Source: Methanobacteriota archaeon (GTDB lineage Archaea > Halobacteriota > Methanosarcinia > Methanosarcinales > Methanosarcinaceae). Taken from it: a stretch of 16,064 bases of DNA. The stretch is from assembly GCA_030837265.1 (NCBI GenBank), contig JAUPKV010000206.1:1-16064 (forward strand). The letters are read 5' to 3'. Positions within the stretch are counted from its first letter, which is position 1. Each line of letters opens with the position of its first letter. Below the pieces are notes generated by a model. That model was not told the origin of the DNA, did not search any database, and worked only from the letters and a program-made list of their open reading frames with translations. Shown one piece after another: positions 1-7,802 of the stretch. The position numbers were made by a program, and so were the translations under genes.

Positions 1-535
1 ATATAATTACAATTATATGTATTTGAAAGTTTCCAATTTTATTCAATTTTTATATGAGGTATTCTTTTTCCAATATGACGTAAATCATCCTGGTTAATTT
101 GATTATTCCACAATTATAAAATATTGTTTCTCTTTGAAGAGAGCTTTCTTTGAATTTACAGCACAAAACATTCTTTCTGCTTTTAAGTGAAAAAATCAGG
201 CCATGTCAATAGAAAGCCAGGTTTCAAGTGTTTATATAGAGGGGTTACTCAGAACGTTTTCTGTAACTTCATTGCCCTTTGTAAAAATAAAGCTGGAAAT
301 CATTACTTTAAAACAAGAATGTGCAATAAGCAGGTCATTTTTCCGTATATTTCTCGATGGCGTTTGATTAATAATTTCAGCCATATACTTTTAAAATTAT
401 ATTTCTCCACTCGAAATAAAGGGGTTATAATTTTCAAATTATATTATTATGTTCCATTCAAATGAACAATTTACGGTTAGTAGAATTAACATAAGGTTAG
501 AAGTAATTTGAGAAATTTAGGATTTCTGCAGAACC
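1..535. other. AT-rich region, no convincing gene
   Basis: This stretch is strongly AT-rich and I see no supported gene. An open frame from a GTG at 187 to 465 would encode 92 residues, but it has no ribosome binding site, an unusual Lys/Tyr/Phe-rich composition and no recognisable motif, so I treat it as chance. Confidence 0.5.
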
Positions 536-543
536 TATAAATA
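536..543 (+). promoter_or_regulatory. Candidate archaeal TATA box for the 34-residue mini-protein
   Basis: TATAAATA is preceded by a purine-rich GCAGAACC that could serve as a BRE. Transcription would begin about 25 nt downstream, near 565-570. That leaves a leader of roughly 200 nt before the ATG at 769, and long leaders are common in Methanosarcina. Position and consensus are the only evidence. Confidence 0.3.
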
Positions 544-667
544 AATTTCGGCTCATGCGGATATATTCTTTTTTAGATTATGAGGTATGATGCCCCCTCA
601 ACCATAAGAGAGCATCGTTGTGTGAAAAAAGATGCTTATACGTTGTTCCCATCGTGCAGGATATGAT

Positions 668-698
668 ATTGAAATCATGTACATTTACAGATTTCAAT
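668..698 (+). promoter_or_regulatory. Stem-loop in the leader of the mini-protein gene
   Basis: ATTGAAATC (668-676) and GATTTCAAT (690-698) form a perfect 9-bp stem with a 13-nt loop. Upstream, GATGC (589-593), GCATC (612-616) and GATGC (631-635) could form two mutually exclusive short hairpins. All lie between the candidate TATA box and the ATG at 769, so they would be in the 5' untranslated RNA. A regulatory role is inference. Confidence 0.3.
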
Positions 699-768
699 GA
701 TTATTTACTGTTAGAAATTTATTTATGCTTTTAACCCATGTATTAAATTAAAAAAAGGGGGTATAAAA

Positions 769-873
769 ATGAATAAACGAAGTACAGATATAAAACCACT
801 AGAACCCATAATCAAAGAAGTGAAAAAGATAAATAAAAAACAACCCGAAATCATGGAAAAGAGGAAAAGATAA
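769..873 (+). CDS. Small basic protein, 34 residues, unknown function
   Basis: The ATG at 769 is preceded by a G-rich Shine-Dalgarno-like GGGGG at 757-761 with 7-nt spacing, the best such site in the first 1.5 kb. The frame encodes 34 residues and ends with TAA. The product is very basic, with many Lys and Arg residues (MNKRSTDIKPLEP at the start, EKRKR at the end), and has no cysteine, signal peptide or membrane segment. A 12-nt palindrome TATCTTAAGATA (878-889) and a T7 run (930-936) follow and could end the transcript. I do not recognise a family. Basic mini-proteins of this size often bind nucleic acid or ribosomes, but nothing here proves it. The frame could also be chance in AT-rich DNA; the ribosome binding site is the main argument for it. 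Confidence 0.45.
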   Translation: MNKRSTDIKPLEPIIKEVKKINKKQPEIMEKRKR

Positions 874-1381
874 ACATTATCTTAAGATACAAATAATAAA
901 AAGTAATTACTATTTTAGAAGTCATCTAATTTTTTTAATTTTTCAAGTTGTTTAATTTCTGTTTTTTAAAGAGATTTACGGAGAGATAGGTATAAGATAC
1001 GTTAATGTTCACCGTTTAAAACCTCTCTGTGAAATAAATGATGAATATCATGTATTATATCATTATAAAATACTCATTTTTGGTGTATAAAATGAAAGCC
1101 ATAGCTTTAGTATCTCGTATTCCACTGTAAATTTTAGTGCATCTCATTTTCTCAATGGCAGCTCAAGCAACTGAATACAGATAAGCTAATACGACAGTTA
1201 GGCAGACGATATACTACAGCAGATAGAAATGATAAAGACATTAATATTTCAAATTTGAATCCGGATTATATATTCTCAAATACATGAGGAACTTATACAA
1301 AATGGTTTATAAACAAACTCTTTAAATATAATCCAAATACAATAATTAAAATAGGCTATAAACCTGTTTATTCATACCTTT
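874..1381. other. AT-rich intergenic region with no clear gene
   Basis: Only short open stretches occur. One runs for about 50 codons on the plus strand from about 1138 to a TGA near 1289 and reads protein-like (QLKQLNTDKLIRQLGRRY), but it has no start codon and no ribosome binding site. It could be a fragment of a decayed gene or chance. A 12-codon ATG frame at 1092 is not supported. Confidence 0.35.
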
Positions 1382-1458
1382 TTGTCTAGCGGCAGGGTGG
1401 CGGTCTCAGAAACTGTTTCCTCTTTGGGAAAGCGCAGGTTCAGTTCCTGCCCTGGGCG
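1382..1458 (+). tRNA. tRNA-Leu(CAG)-like element lacking an acceptor partner
   Basis: A GC-rich island in AT-rich DNA folds like the body of a type II tRNA. A T arm pairs GCAGG (1434-1438) with CCTGC (1446-1450) around a 7-nt loop TTCAGTT. An anticodon arm pairs GCGGT (1400-1404) with ACTGT (1412-1416), with two G-U pairs, around CTCAGAA. That loop has the required T33, purine 37 and anticodon CAG (Leu). A long variable arm (TTCC/GGAA, 1417-1430) fits the leucine class. A D-loop-like TAGCGGCAGGG lies upstream. The 3' acceptor strand would be CCTGGGC (1451-1457), but GCCCAGG is missing at the expected 5' position (about 1375-1381), and T-loop position 58 is G instead of A. It is probably a degenerate tRNA, a 3' tRNA fragment such as an old integration site, or a tRNA-like RNA, rather than a working tRNA. 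Confidence 0.35.
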
Positions 1459-1516
1459 TAGTTCTCTTATAACCATGTGAAAAAGATTTTAACATATTGT
1501 TGTATATAGTGATTTT

Positions 1517-1903
1517 ATGCCTGCTGATCACCTAAGTTTTGAACTTAATAAAGTACGTAATTTCAAGGCTACTAATGAGGACTCCAGATTGGTGGAAATT
1601 GAATTAAAAAGTTTGATCAAAAAAGCCTCACTGGACTTCTGTCACATGTGGGATTCAGGCGGCAAGAGAAATCCTCGTGATTTTGTGAACAGTAAAGAGT
1701 TCAATGATTTTATGGAGCTGTATAAGGGTTTTTTAGAATTCCCCGAGATATTGCCAGATAAAGTAATGGATAACATTGAATCTCTTACAAATCATATGAG
1801 TGTTGTAAAGGACAAAGTAAATAATTTCAAGTTTGATGACTGTTCCAGGGAAGGCTGCGATTTTATTAATAAGACGTGCTTGATTTTGGAATCTCTCAAC
1901 TAA
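1517..1903 (+). CDS. Hypothetical protein, 128 residues
   Basis: The frame opens at ATG 1517 and ends with TAA, 58 nt after the tRNA-like element. No clear Shine-Dalgarno sequence precedes it, so transcription and start are uncertain. The product looks soluble and largely helical, acidic and lysine-rich, with no membrane segment or signal peptide. It has four cysteines (C42, C109, C114, C121); the last three lie close together (DDCSREGCDFINKTC) and could bind a metal or form disulfides. I do not recognise the family. Its codon use and composition look more like real coding DNA than the surrounding chance frames do. The next gene converges on it from the minus strand with 92 nt between the two stops. 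Confidence 0.6.
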   Translation: MPADHLSFELNKVRNFKATNEDSRLVEIELKSLIKKASLDFCHMWDSGGKRNPRDFVNSKEFNDFMELYKGFLEFPEILPDKVMDNIESLTNHMSVVKDKVNNFKFDDCSREGCDFINKTCLILESLN

Positions 1904-1995
1904 TTTATCGAATATGAAACATTGAAAGACTTATTCACACTTTGCAGCAAGATTTAAACTTTATTTTATTTGCTTGCAATGTTCTCCAGAGAAGC

Positions 1996-2991
1996 TTAAG
2001 CATTATTTTTCAAGTCTTTTGTCAATTCTTCGATGTCTCCCACAAACTCCAATCCGGCATTCCTCCCTACTCCGGAATAGACAATTTCCGTTCGATGACC
2101 ATTTTTTCTCAATAATTCCACACAAATACTGGAGCGAAGTGATTCATTGACCTTTGCCTTCATCTCTCCCAGTTTTGGCACTGGAAGCTCGACACCTTTC
2201 GACCTATCTGCGATAATGCCCAACCGATACTTTTTGTTTTCAAGTCGGACCTTAATTTTACTATCGTTCACCTCTAACCTGGTGATCTTTGCCCCTGAAT
2301 AAGCTGTAAATTCGTACAATTTTTTATCAAATAAAAAACCAAAAATGTAACCGGTGAAATGTTTTCCGAACCAGGGTATCTTTGCAATCGATCCTGAGAG
2401 CGATACGCCGCCCCTACCGAAGTGATTCGTCTGCATCCATATCCAGGATGAAGGCATTGAAACGCCCCAATCCTTTTCAATATAGCCTCTACCACCATTG
2501 AGATCTGTTTTTATGCCGTCAATCTCAACAAACCCTTCCAGAGCGTGATCCATGCTCAGAATTCCGTGATAACATTCCATTCCCGGCACGAAAGCATACC
2601 ATCCCATCACTCCCGGGGACAGTAACCTTACAGGCCAGGGGTATGTGTCCTTGAAACCTGTATGGGCAACAATTCGTTTTTCCCCCTGCTCCAGGTTGAG
2701 TCTCATTTCAGATATACTGAAAAAAGATCCTCCAATGCTAAGCTCAAACTTTTTATCACATGCCTTGAGGTCATCGAGAGGATACTTGAAATAGTGCATT
2801 TGCTGTACTCTGGCGTCCAGGAACATGATGAATGCATGGGACTTCAAATGGTTTTCGGATATCGATACACCGGGAATAACAGCATAGGCTGCATTTTCGC
2901 TGCGATCCACCATTTTAAAATACCAGCCCTCGAAGAAATCCTTCTTTTTCCCCCTGCCGTGAAATATTCCCGGCTTCCAGGTGTCAAACAT
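1996..2991 (-). CDS. Tocopherol cyclase-like family protein
   Basis: This 331-residue protein matches the Tocopherol_cycl family, the VTE1-like lipocalin-type fold. Characteristic blocks are FFEGWYFK (residues 19-26), the glycine-rich GRGYIEKDWG (167-176) and the aromatic SSWIWMQTNHF (181-191), in the usual order. The length is typical of the short prokaryotic members and no membrane segment or signal peptide is seen. Plant and cyanobacterial VTE1 closes the chromanol ring of tocopherols. Methanogens are not known to make tocopherol, so the true substrate is unknown; an isoprenoid quinone-like or lipid substrate, or simple lipid binding, is inference. The gene is transcribed away from cimA, with a 259-nt shared upstream region, and no strong ribosome binding site precedes the ATG. 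Family assignment is firm; activity is not. Confidence 0.85.
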   Translation of the reverse strand: MFDTWKPGIFHGRGKKKDFFEGWYFKMVDRSENAAYAVIPGVSISENHLKSHAFIMFLDARVQQMHYFKYPLDDLKACDKKFELSIGGSFFSISEMRLNLEQGEKRIVAHTGFKDTYPWPVRLLSPGVMGWYAFVPGMECYHGILSMDHALEGFVEIDGIKTDLNGGRGYIEKDWGVSMPSSWIWMQTNHFGRGGVSLSGSIAKIPWFGKHFTGYIFGFLFDKKLYEFTAYSGAKITRLEVNDSKIKVRLENKKYRLGIIADRSKGVELPVPKLGEMKAKVNESLRSSICVELLRKNGHRTEIVYSGVGRNAGLEFVGDIEELTKDLKNNA

Positions 2992-3250
2992 AATATAATG
3001 CAGGAGAATCGATAATTAAAGTTTTATGCTCCTGGTTTGGGTTCCCTACTGAAATAGTTTTATTCATCTCTCCACACTATTAATAACACTTTAAATTAGC
3101 AAATATTTGGGAATATTGAGGTTCAGAGCAAAAGTATATTAATACGTATAACGAAACGGCATTTTGCAAACTGGGCAAATAATATAATATAATTTTTATA
3201 CTATACTCACTTTGCATACAACAGGTAAATAAAAAAAAACTGAGGCGATT

Positions 3251-4738
3251 ATATTATTCGAAAATATCCGCTTTCTGGACACCACTCTCAGAGATGGTGA
3301 ACAAACACCCGGTGTAGCCCTCACAAGGGAAAAAAAGCTTTTAATTGCCCGAGCCCTCGATGAGATGGAAATCTCTGTAATCGAGGCCGGTTCCGCCATT
3401 ACTTCCGAAGGTGAGAGAGAATCTATCAAGGCCGTTGCAAACGCAGGGCTAAATGCCGAAATTTGCAGTTACTGCAGGATTGTTAAGACGGACGTCGACC
3501 ATGCTCTTGACTGCAATGTTGATTCCATACACCTTGTGTCACCGGTTTCAGACCTGCACATAAGAACAAAGATTAAGAAGGATAGGGAAACAGTAAGGCA
3601 GATTGCAGTCGAAATCACTGAGTATGCCAAGGACCATGGACTCATTGTAGAACTCAGTGGGGAAGATGCCTCTCGAGCTGACCTTGAATTCTTAAAAGCT
3701 CTATATGCCGATTGCATAGATGCTGGGGCTGATAGGCTATGTTTCTGTGATACAGTAGGTCTGCTGGTGCCTGAGAGAACTACCGAGATTTTCAGAGACC
3801 TTTCCACCTCCCTGAAAGCTCCCCTGAGCATCCACTGCCACAACGATTTCGGTTTAGCAACTGCAAATACTGTTGCAGCCCTTGCGGCAGGGGCAAAGCA
3901 GGCTCATGTAACCATAAACGGATTAGGGGAAAGGGCAGGAAATGCCTCACTGGAAGAAGTTGTCATGGCCCTGGAATGGCTCTACAAACACGATACGGGC
4001 ATAAAGCACGAAAACATTTACCGGATTTCGAGGCTTGTAAGCCGGCTTACTGGTGTGCCGGTATCTCCAAATAAGGCTCTTGTCGGAGGAAACGCGTTTA
4101 CACATGAAGCAGGCATTCATGTACACGGCCTGCTTGCCGACAAAGCAACCTACGAGCCCATGAGTCCTGAATATATCGGAAGGCAGCGTCAGATCGTGCT
4201 GGGGAAACATGCAGGACGGAGCTCGATCACTCTTGCCTTAAAGGAAATGGGACTTGAGGCTGATGAGGCACAAACCGAGGAGATTTTCAACAGGGTGAAA
4301 CAGATGGGAGACCAGGGAAAACATATAACTGATGCCGATCTGCAGACTATTGCAGAAATTGTGCTCGATATATACAAAGAGCCTCTGGTCAAATTGGAAG
4401 AATTCACCATTGTATCCGGAAACCGGGTGACTCCTACTGCCTCAATAAGGCTCAGAGTGAAGGATAAGGAGATCGTACAGGCAGGAATCGGGAACGGACC
4501 GGTAGATGCAGCAATTAATGCTATCCGAAGGGCTGTAAGTGCCTGTGCGGAAGATATCGTACTTGAAGAATATCACGTAGACTCTATTACTGGCGGAACG
4601 GATGCCCTGGTAGAAGTGAGGGTAAAACTTTCCAAAGAAGGTAAATCAATAACCGCAAGCGGAGCCAGGACTGATATAATTATGGCTTCAGTAGAGGCCG
4701 TAATGAACGGTATGAACCGCTTAATCCGGGTCGAGTGA
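3251..4738 (+). CDS. cimA: (R)-citramalate synthase / archaeal 2-isopropylmalate synthase family
   Basis: The enzyme condenses pyruvate with acetyl-CoA to (R)-citramalate, the first step of the pyruvate route to isoleucine. The archaeal LeuA/CimA family also contains 2-isopropylmalate synthases (leucine), so annotation as LeuA is the alternative. EAGSAIT after the first loop, rather than the EAGFP I associate with LeuA, and the neighbouring ilvBN favour CimA. Numbered from 3251: catalytic DTTLRDGEQTPG at 10-21, metal-binding HCH at 195-197 within HCHNDFGLATAN, NGLGERAGNASLEE near 223-236, then a C-terminal LeuA-type dimerisation/allosteric domain from about residue 380. The first ATG in frame (3365, codon 39) would delete the catalytic DTTLRDGEQ, so it cannot be the real start. 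Upstream the frame is open only to a TAA at 3230-3232 and has no ATG, GTG or TTG. A Shine-Dalgarno-like TGAGG (3241-3245) lies 5 nt before ATA 3251, where ATG would give MLFENIRFLDTT. I therefore place the start at ATA. Expected length is 495 residues, normal for the family. Confidence 0.9.
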   Translation: MLFENIRFLDTTLRDGEQTPGVALTREKKLLIARALDEMEISVIEAGSAITSEGERESIKAVANAGLNAEICSYCRIVKTDVDHALDCNVDSIHLVSPVSDLHIRTKIKKDRETVRQIAVEITEYAKDHGLIVELSGEDASRADLEFLKALYADCIDAGADRLCFCDTVGLLVPERTTEIFRDLSTSLKAPLSIHCHNDFGLATANTVAALAAGAKQAHVTINGLGERAGNASLEEVVMALEWLYKHDTGIKHENIYRISRLVSRLTGVPVSPNKALVGGNAFTHEAGIHVHGLLADKATYEPMSPEYIGRQRQIVLGKHAGRSSITLALKEMGLEADEAQTEEIFNRVKQMGDQGKHITDADLQTIAEIVLDIYKEPLVKLEEFTIVSGNRVTPTASIRLRVKDKEIVQAGIGNGPVDAAINAIRRAVSACAEDIVLEEYHVDSITGGTDALVEVRVKLSKEGKSITASGARTDIIMASVEAVMNGMNRLIRVE

Positions 4739-4771
4739 ATTCCAGAAAAATAAAGCTTCAAGATTTCTCAT

Positions 4772-4790
4772 GGGGATTTTTCCCCTTTTT
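4772..4790 (+). terminator. Terminator-like hairpin after cimA
   Basis: GGGGA (4772-4776) pairs with TCCCC (4781-4785) around a TTTT loop and is followed at once by TTTTT. It lies 34 nt after the cimA stop. Archaeal termination needs mainly a T run, so this suggests cimA can be transcribed separately from ilvBN, or that read-through is partial. Confidence 0.55.
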
Positions 4791-4952
4791 CTTACTGCGA
4801 GATTTTTGAAATAATTTTTTCTGATATTCCAAGGCCTGAAAACCTCATCCATAAATAAAATGATTGATTATGATATATTTGTAAAACTTATAAGTAAGAC
4901 TAAGAAAGTGAGAGATAAAAAAGTATTTCTGGTAAACAGACTTACTGAAAGC

Positions 4953-4971
4953 GTACTCATCTATTGAGTAC
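4953..4971 (+). promoter_or_regulatory. Perfect palindrome in the ilvB leader
   Basis: GTACTCA (4953-4959) and TGAGTAC (4965-4971) are perfect inverted copies around TCTAT. The site is 40 nt before the ilvB start and downstream of TATA-like sequences (GATATATTT 4872-4880; CTTATAAG 4887-4894). It could be an operator for a dimeric regulator or an RNA stem-loop. No T run follows, so it is not a simple terminator. A TTG at 4964 that would extend ilvB upstream lies inside this element. Confidence 0.4.
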
Positions 4972-5011
4972 TCTTAAAATAAGCACTTCAAAAGTAAAAA
5001 GGAGTAAAATA

Positions 5012-6706
5012 ATGACAACCGGGTCAACTGAAAAAGTTAATGGCGCACAGGCTCTTATAAAGTGCCTCGAAGAAGAAGGAGTTGACACCCTTTTCGGATA
5101 TCCGGGAGGACAGATCATTCCCTTCTATAACGAACTCTATGATTCAGATCTGCGCCATATACTTGTACGTCACGAGCAGGCAGCGGCTCATGCTGCTGAC
5201 GGGTACGCCCGTGCTACTGGGAAGACCGGGGTCTGTGTTTCCACCTCAGGTCCCGGGGCAACTAACCTGGTAACAGGCATTGCCACCGCATATATGGATT
5301 CAATACCTATTGTAGCCTTAACTGGACAGGTACCCACATTCCTTATCGGGAACGATGCTTTTCAGGAAGCGGATATTACGGGAATTACCCAGCCCATCAC
5401 CAAACATAACTTTCTTGTACAGAGCGCACAAGAAATCCCCAGAATAGTAAAAGAAGCCTTTCACATCGCTTCTACCGGAAGGCCTGGCCCGGTATTAATT
5501 GACCTTCCAAAGGACGTACAGAATGCAGAAATTGAATTTTCTTATCCCGACAAGGTAGAATTGAGAGGGTATAAACCTACTTTCAAGGGCAATATCCAGC
5601 AGGTTAAACGAGCGGCTGAGGAAATCGCTAACTCTTCAATGCCTATTATTTATGCAGGTGGAGGAGTGATAAGTTCCAATGCCAGCAATGAACTTGTTGA
5701 GCTCGCAGAGACGATTAATGCCCCCGTTACCACTACCCTTATGGGAATAGGCTCAATTCCTGCAGAACATCCCCTGAATCTCGGGATGCTTGGAATGCAC
5801 GGGACCAAATACGCAAACTATGCAATTCAGGAATCCGACCTCATCATTGCCGTCGGAGCAAGGTTTGATGACCGGGTGACCGGCAAACTCGAATCTTTTG
5901 CCCCCAATGCCAGAGTTATCCATATTGATGTCGATCCTGCAGAGATTTCCAAGAACGTAAAGGTTCAGGTCCCAATTGTCGGGGATGCAAAACAGGTATT
6001 AAAGTCCCTGAATAAATATATCCACCGCTCCAGGTCTGAGGCCTGGATTGAAAAGATAAACATGTGGAAAAAAGAATACCCTCTTACATACAGGAAGGGC
6101 TCACCGGATGTCATAATGCCGCAGTATGTTATCGAGCAAATCTCCGAAGCCTGTAAAGATGCGATAATAGTTACGGAAGTTGGGCAGCACCAGATGTGGG
6201 CAGCTCAGTATTTCAAGCACAAAAAACCACGCAGTTTCATCACGTCGGGCGGCCTGGGCACAATGGGTTACGGATTCCCTGCAGCCATCGGGGCAAAAGT
6301 CGGCAGACCGGATAAAATAGTTTTTGACATTGCAGGAGACGGCTCTTTCCAGATGAACTCTCAAGAGTTAGCAACCGTGGTTCAGAATGATATTCCCGTA
6401 ATTGCAGTAATCCTCAATAATGGTTATCTGGGCATGGTCAGGCAGTGGCAGGAACTCTTCTATGACAAACGCTACTCCCACACCTTCATCAAAGGAAGTG
6501 TCGATTTCGTAAAGCTTGCCGAAGCCTATGGAGCCCTTGGGCTGCGTGCGAAAAGACCATCCGAAGTCAGGCCGGCAATAGAAGAGGCAATCAAATCGGG
6601 AAGGCCTACAGTGATCGATGTGATAGTCGAATGCGAAGCAAATGTTTACCCTATGGTGCCTGCAGGGGCTGCAATTAATGAGATACTTGATACGGAGGAA
6701 CATTAA
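5012..6706 (+). CDS. ilvB: Acetolactate synthase, large (catalytic) subunit
   Basis: This thiamine-diphosphate enzyme joins two pyruvates to acetolactate (valine, leucine) or pyruvate plus 2-oxobutyrate to acetohydroxybutyrate (isoleucine). I start it at ATG 5012, because GGAG (5001-5004) lies 7 nt upstream; a TTG at 4964 gives 16 extra residues of low-complexity Ser/Lys/Thr and no ribosome binding site. The resulting 564 residues is the normal length. Seen in order: the catalytic Glu55 in [17 protein letters not shown], the STSGPGATN loop near 78-85, a central FAD-binding domain with [10 protein letters not shown] (282-291), and the C-terminal ThDP/Mg motif from AGDGS (441-445) to NN (469-470), followed by MVRQWQ with the Trp479 that lines the inhibitor pocket in this family. 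The stop overlaps the ilvN start by one base, so the two subunits are almost certainly translationally coupled. cimA lies 273 nt upstream. Confidence 0.97.
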   Translation: MTTGSTEKVNGAQALIKCLEEEGVDTLFGYPGGQIIPFYNELYDSDLRHILVRHEQAAAHAADGYARATGKTGVCVSTSGPGATNLVTGIATAYMDSIPIVALTGQVPTFLIGNDAFQEADITGITQPITKHNFLVQSAQEIPRIVKEAFHIASTGRPGPVLIDLPKDVQNAEIEFSYPDKVELRGYKPTFKGNIQQVKRAAEEIANSSMPIIYAGGGVISSNASNELVELAETINAPVTTTLMGIGSIPAEHPLNLGMLGMHGTKYANYAIQESDLIIAVGARFDDRVTGKLESFAPNARVIHIDVDPAEISKNVKVQVPIVGDAKQVLKSLNKYIHRSRSEAWIEKINMWKKEYPLTYRKGSPDVIMPQYVIEQISEACKDAIIVTEVGQHQMWAAQYFKHKKPRSFITSGGLGTMGYGFPAAIGAKVGRPDKIVFDIAGDGSFQMNSQELATVVQNDIPVIAVILNNGYLGMVRQWQELFYDKRYSHTFIKGSVDFVKLAEAYGALGLRAKRPSEVRPAIEEAIKSGRPTVIDVIVECEANVYPMVPAGAAINEILDTEEH

Positions 6707-7185
6707 TGAAACACACTCTTGCAGTCCTTGTGGAAAATAAATCCGGAGTCCTTTCAAGAGTGGCTGCACTTTTTTCCCGGCGCGGATACAATATAGACAG
6801 CCTTGCAGTCGGGGTTACGGAGGATCCTGAGGTATCGAGGATTACTCTTGTCGTGCATGGAGATGACCATGTGCTTGAACAGGTCACAAAGCAGCTGAAT
6901 AAACTCGTGGACGTCATTAAGGTATCGGATATAGGAGGGGATGATGCGGTTGAAAGGGAACTTGCCCTCATCAAAGTAACAGCAGATAAGGACAATAGAG
7001 CCGAAATCATCCAGATTGCAGATATCTTCAGGGCAAAGATAATTGACGTATCTCCAAAATCAATGACAGTTGAAGTCACAGGAGATGAAGGCAAGGTTGA
7101 CGCAATCGCAAAACTCCTGAGGCAATTTGGAATCAAAGAGATGGTAAGAACAGGCAAAATTGCCATGATCCGAGGCCCGAAGTAG
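6706..7185 (+). CDS. ilvN: Acetolactate synthase, small (regulatory) subunit
   Basis: The protein binds the catalytic subunit, raises its activity and normally carries the valine feedback site. Its ATG shares one base with the ilvB stop, and a strong GGAGG (6694-6698) lies 7 nt upstream inside ilvB. The 159 residues are typical of short IlvN/IlvH. An N-terminal ACT domain (about residues 2-76) opens with [18 protein letters not shown] and RRGYNIDSL, the conserved family start; the C-terminal small-subunit domain follows (about 84-158), ending in a typical [16 protein letters not shown]. No truncation is seen. ilvC does not follow; an inverted repeat begins 22 nt after the stop. Confidence 0.96.
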   Translation: MKHTLAVLVENKSGVLSRVAALFSRRGYNIDSLAVGVTEDPEVSRITLVVHGDDHVLEQVTKQLNKLVDVIKVSDIGGDDAVERELALIKVTADKDNRAEIIQIADIFRAKIIDVSPKSMTVEVTGDEGKVDAIAKLLRQFGIKEMVRTGKIAMIRGPK

Positions 7186-7207
7186 GTTTGATTCTAAGGT
7201 ACTTTGT

Positions 7208-7290
7208 AGTCTACGGGGTTTGACATTCGGACTGCTTCAACGCATACTGAAAATTTATCCCATACCCCGTGGGCACTCAAACCGTAGACT
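7208..7290. repeat. Inverted repeat with alternative pairings after ilvN
   Basis: The left arm AGTCTACGGGGTTTGA (7208-7223) pairs with TCAAACCGTAGACT (7277-7290), giving 14 bp with a GG bulge. ACGGGG (7213-7218) can instead pair with CCCCGT (7265-7270), which excludes the first fold. The whole unit is 83 nt and starts 22 nt after the ilvN stop. It could be an operon-end structure, an attenuator for a lost downstream gene, or a small mobile or repetitive element. CCGTGGGCAC (7267-7276) recurs once in the window, near 15464-15473. Confidence 0.5.
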
Positions 7291-7369
7291 TTATTTCAGG
7301 AATAGGCAAACAGAATTCGTAACTTTCGTCATTCAATTGGGCTAAGATATGAACAGTTGTACTTCAGGT

Positions 7370-7729
7370 TCATTCAATAACCCAAACTTTTGCTTTATCA
7401 AGTTCACTATTACTAAACACCTTCACTTGAACAGGAATAATGAACTTAAATACATTCACAGAATCATTAATCCAATGCACATCGGAAACAACTGCGACTT
7501 TCTCTAAAGAAAGTGTATGCAATGACACCTTTGCATCCTCTAAATATGCATCAAGAGCGTAATGAACAAAATCCTTGTTCAATTGGTAAATCATTCGAAT
7601 CTTCTTGTGCCTTTGCAGTTTGTCCTTCATTGAAGGAATCAGTACTGTATCGTAGTCTTTTCCTGTAATCGTTCCGCTACCAATAATACCCAGAATATTG
7701 TCTGGCAAACCTTGCATAAGTTCCATCAT
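7370..7729 (-). CDS. SpoIIAA-like / STAS-SEC14 type protein
   Basis: This 119-residue soluble protein matches the SpoIIAA-like (DUF3478) family. It has an N-terminal ELMQGLPDNILGIIGSGTITG strand-turn, DYDTVLIPSMKDKL, a KIRMIYQLN strand, EDAKVSLHTLSLEKVAVVSD and a C-terminal V(K)VFSNSELDKAKVW. The fold resembles STAS and CRAL-TRIO domains and may bind small hydrophobic ligands or act as a partner-binding switch. Members are widespread, and their role is poorly known. The start is firm: GGAGG (7737-7741) lies 7 nt before tandem ATGs at 7729 and 7726. It lies 73 nt downstream of the molybdopterin lipoprotein on the same strand, so co-transcription is possible. Confidence 0.8.
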   Translation of the reverse strand: MMELMQGLPDNILGIIGSGTITGKDYDTVLIPSMKDKLQRHKKIRMIYQLNKDFVHYALDAYLEDAKVSLHTLSLEKVAVVSDVHWINDSVNVFKFIIPVQVKVFSNSELDKAKVWVIE

Positions 7730-7802
7730 AGATTTTCCTCCAAAATTAAGTTTGAATAATTTTTACTCGCTAACCTGACTTTGCCTGTCGAGTCTGTCTT
7801 TA

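Noticed and set aside
187..465. 92-codon GTG frame at the left end
   Set aside because: No ribosome binding site, no motif, composition as expected from AT-rich non-coding DNA.
3365..4738. ATG 3365 as the cimA start
   Set aside because: It would remove the catalytic DTTLRDGEQ segment that is intact in the same frame upstream.
4964..5011. TTG 4964 as the ilvB start
   Set aside because: It lies inside a palindrome and has no ribosome binding site; ATG 5012 has GGAG at 7-nt spacing.
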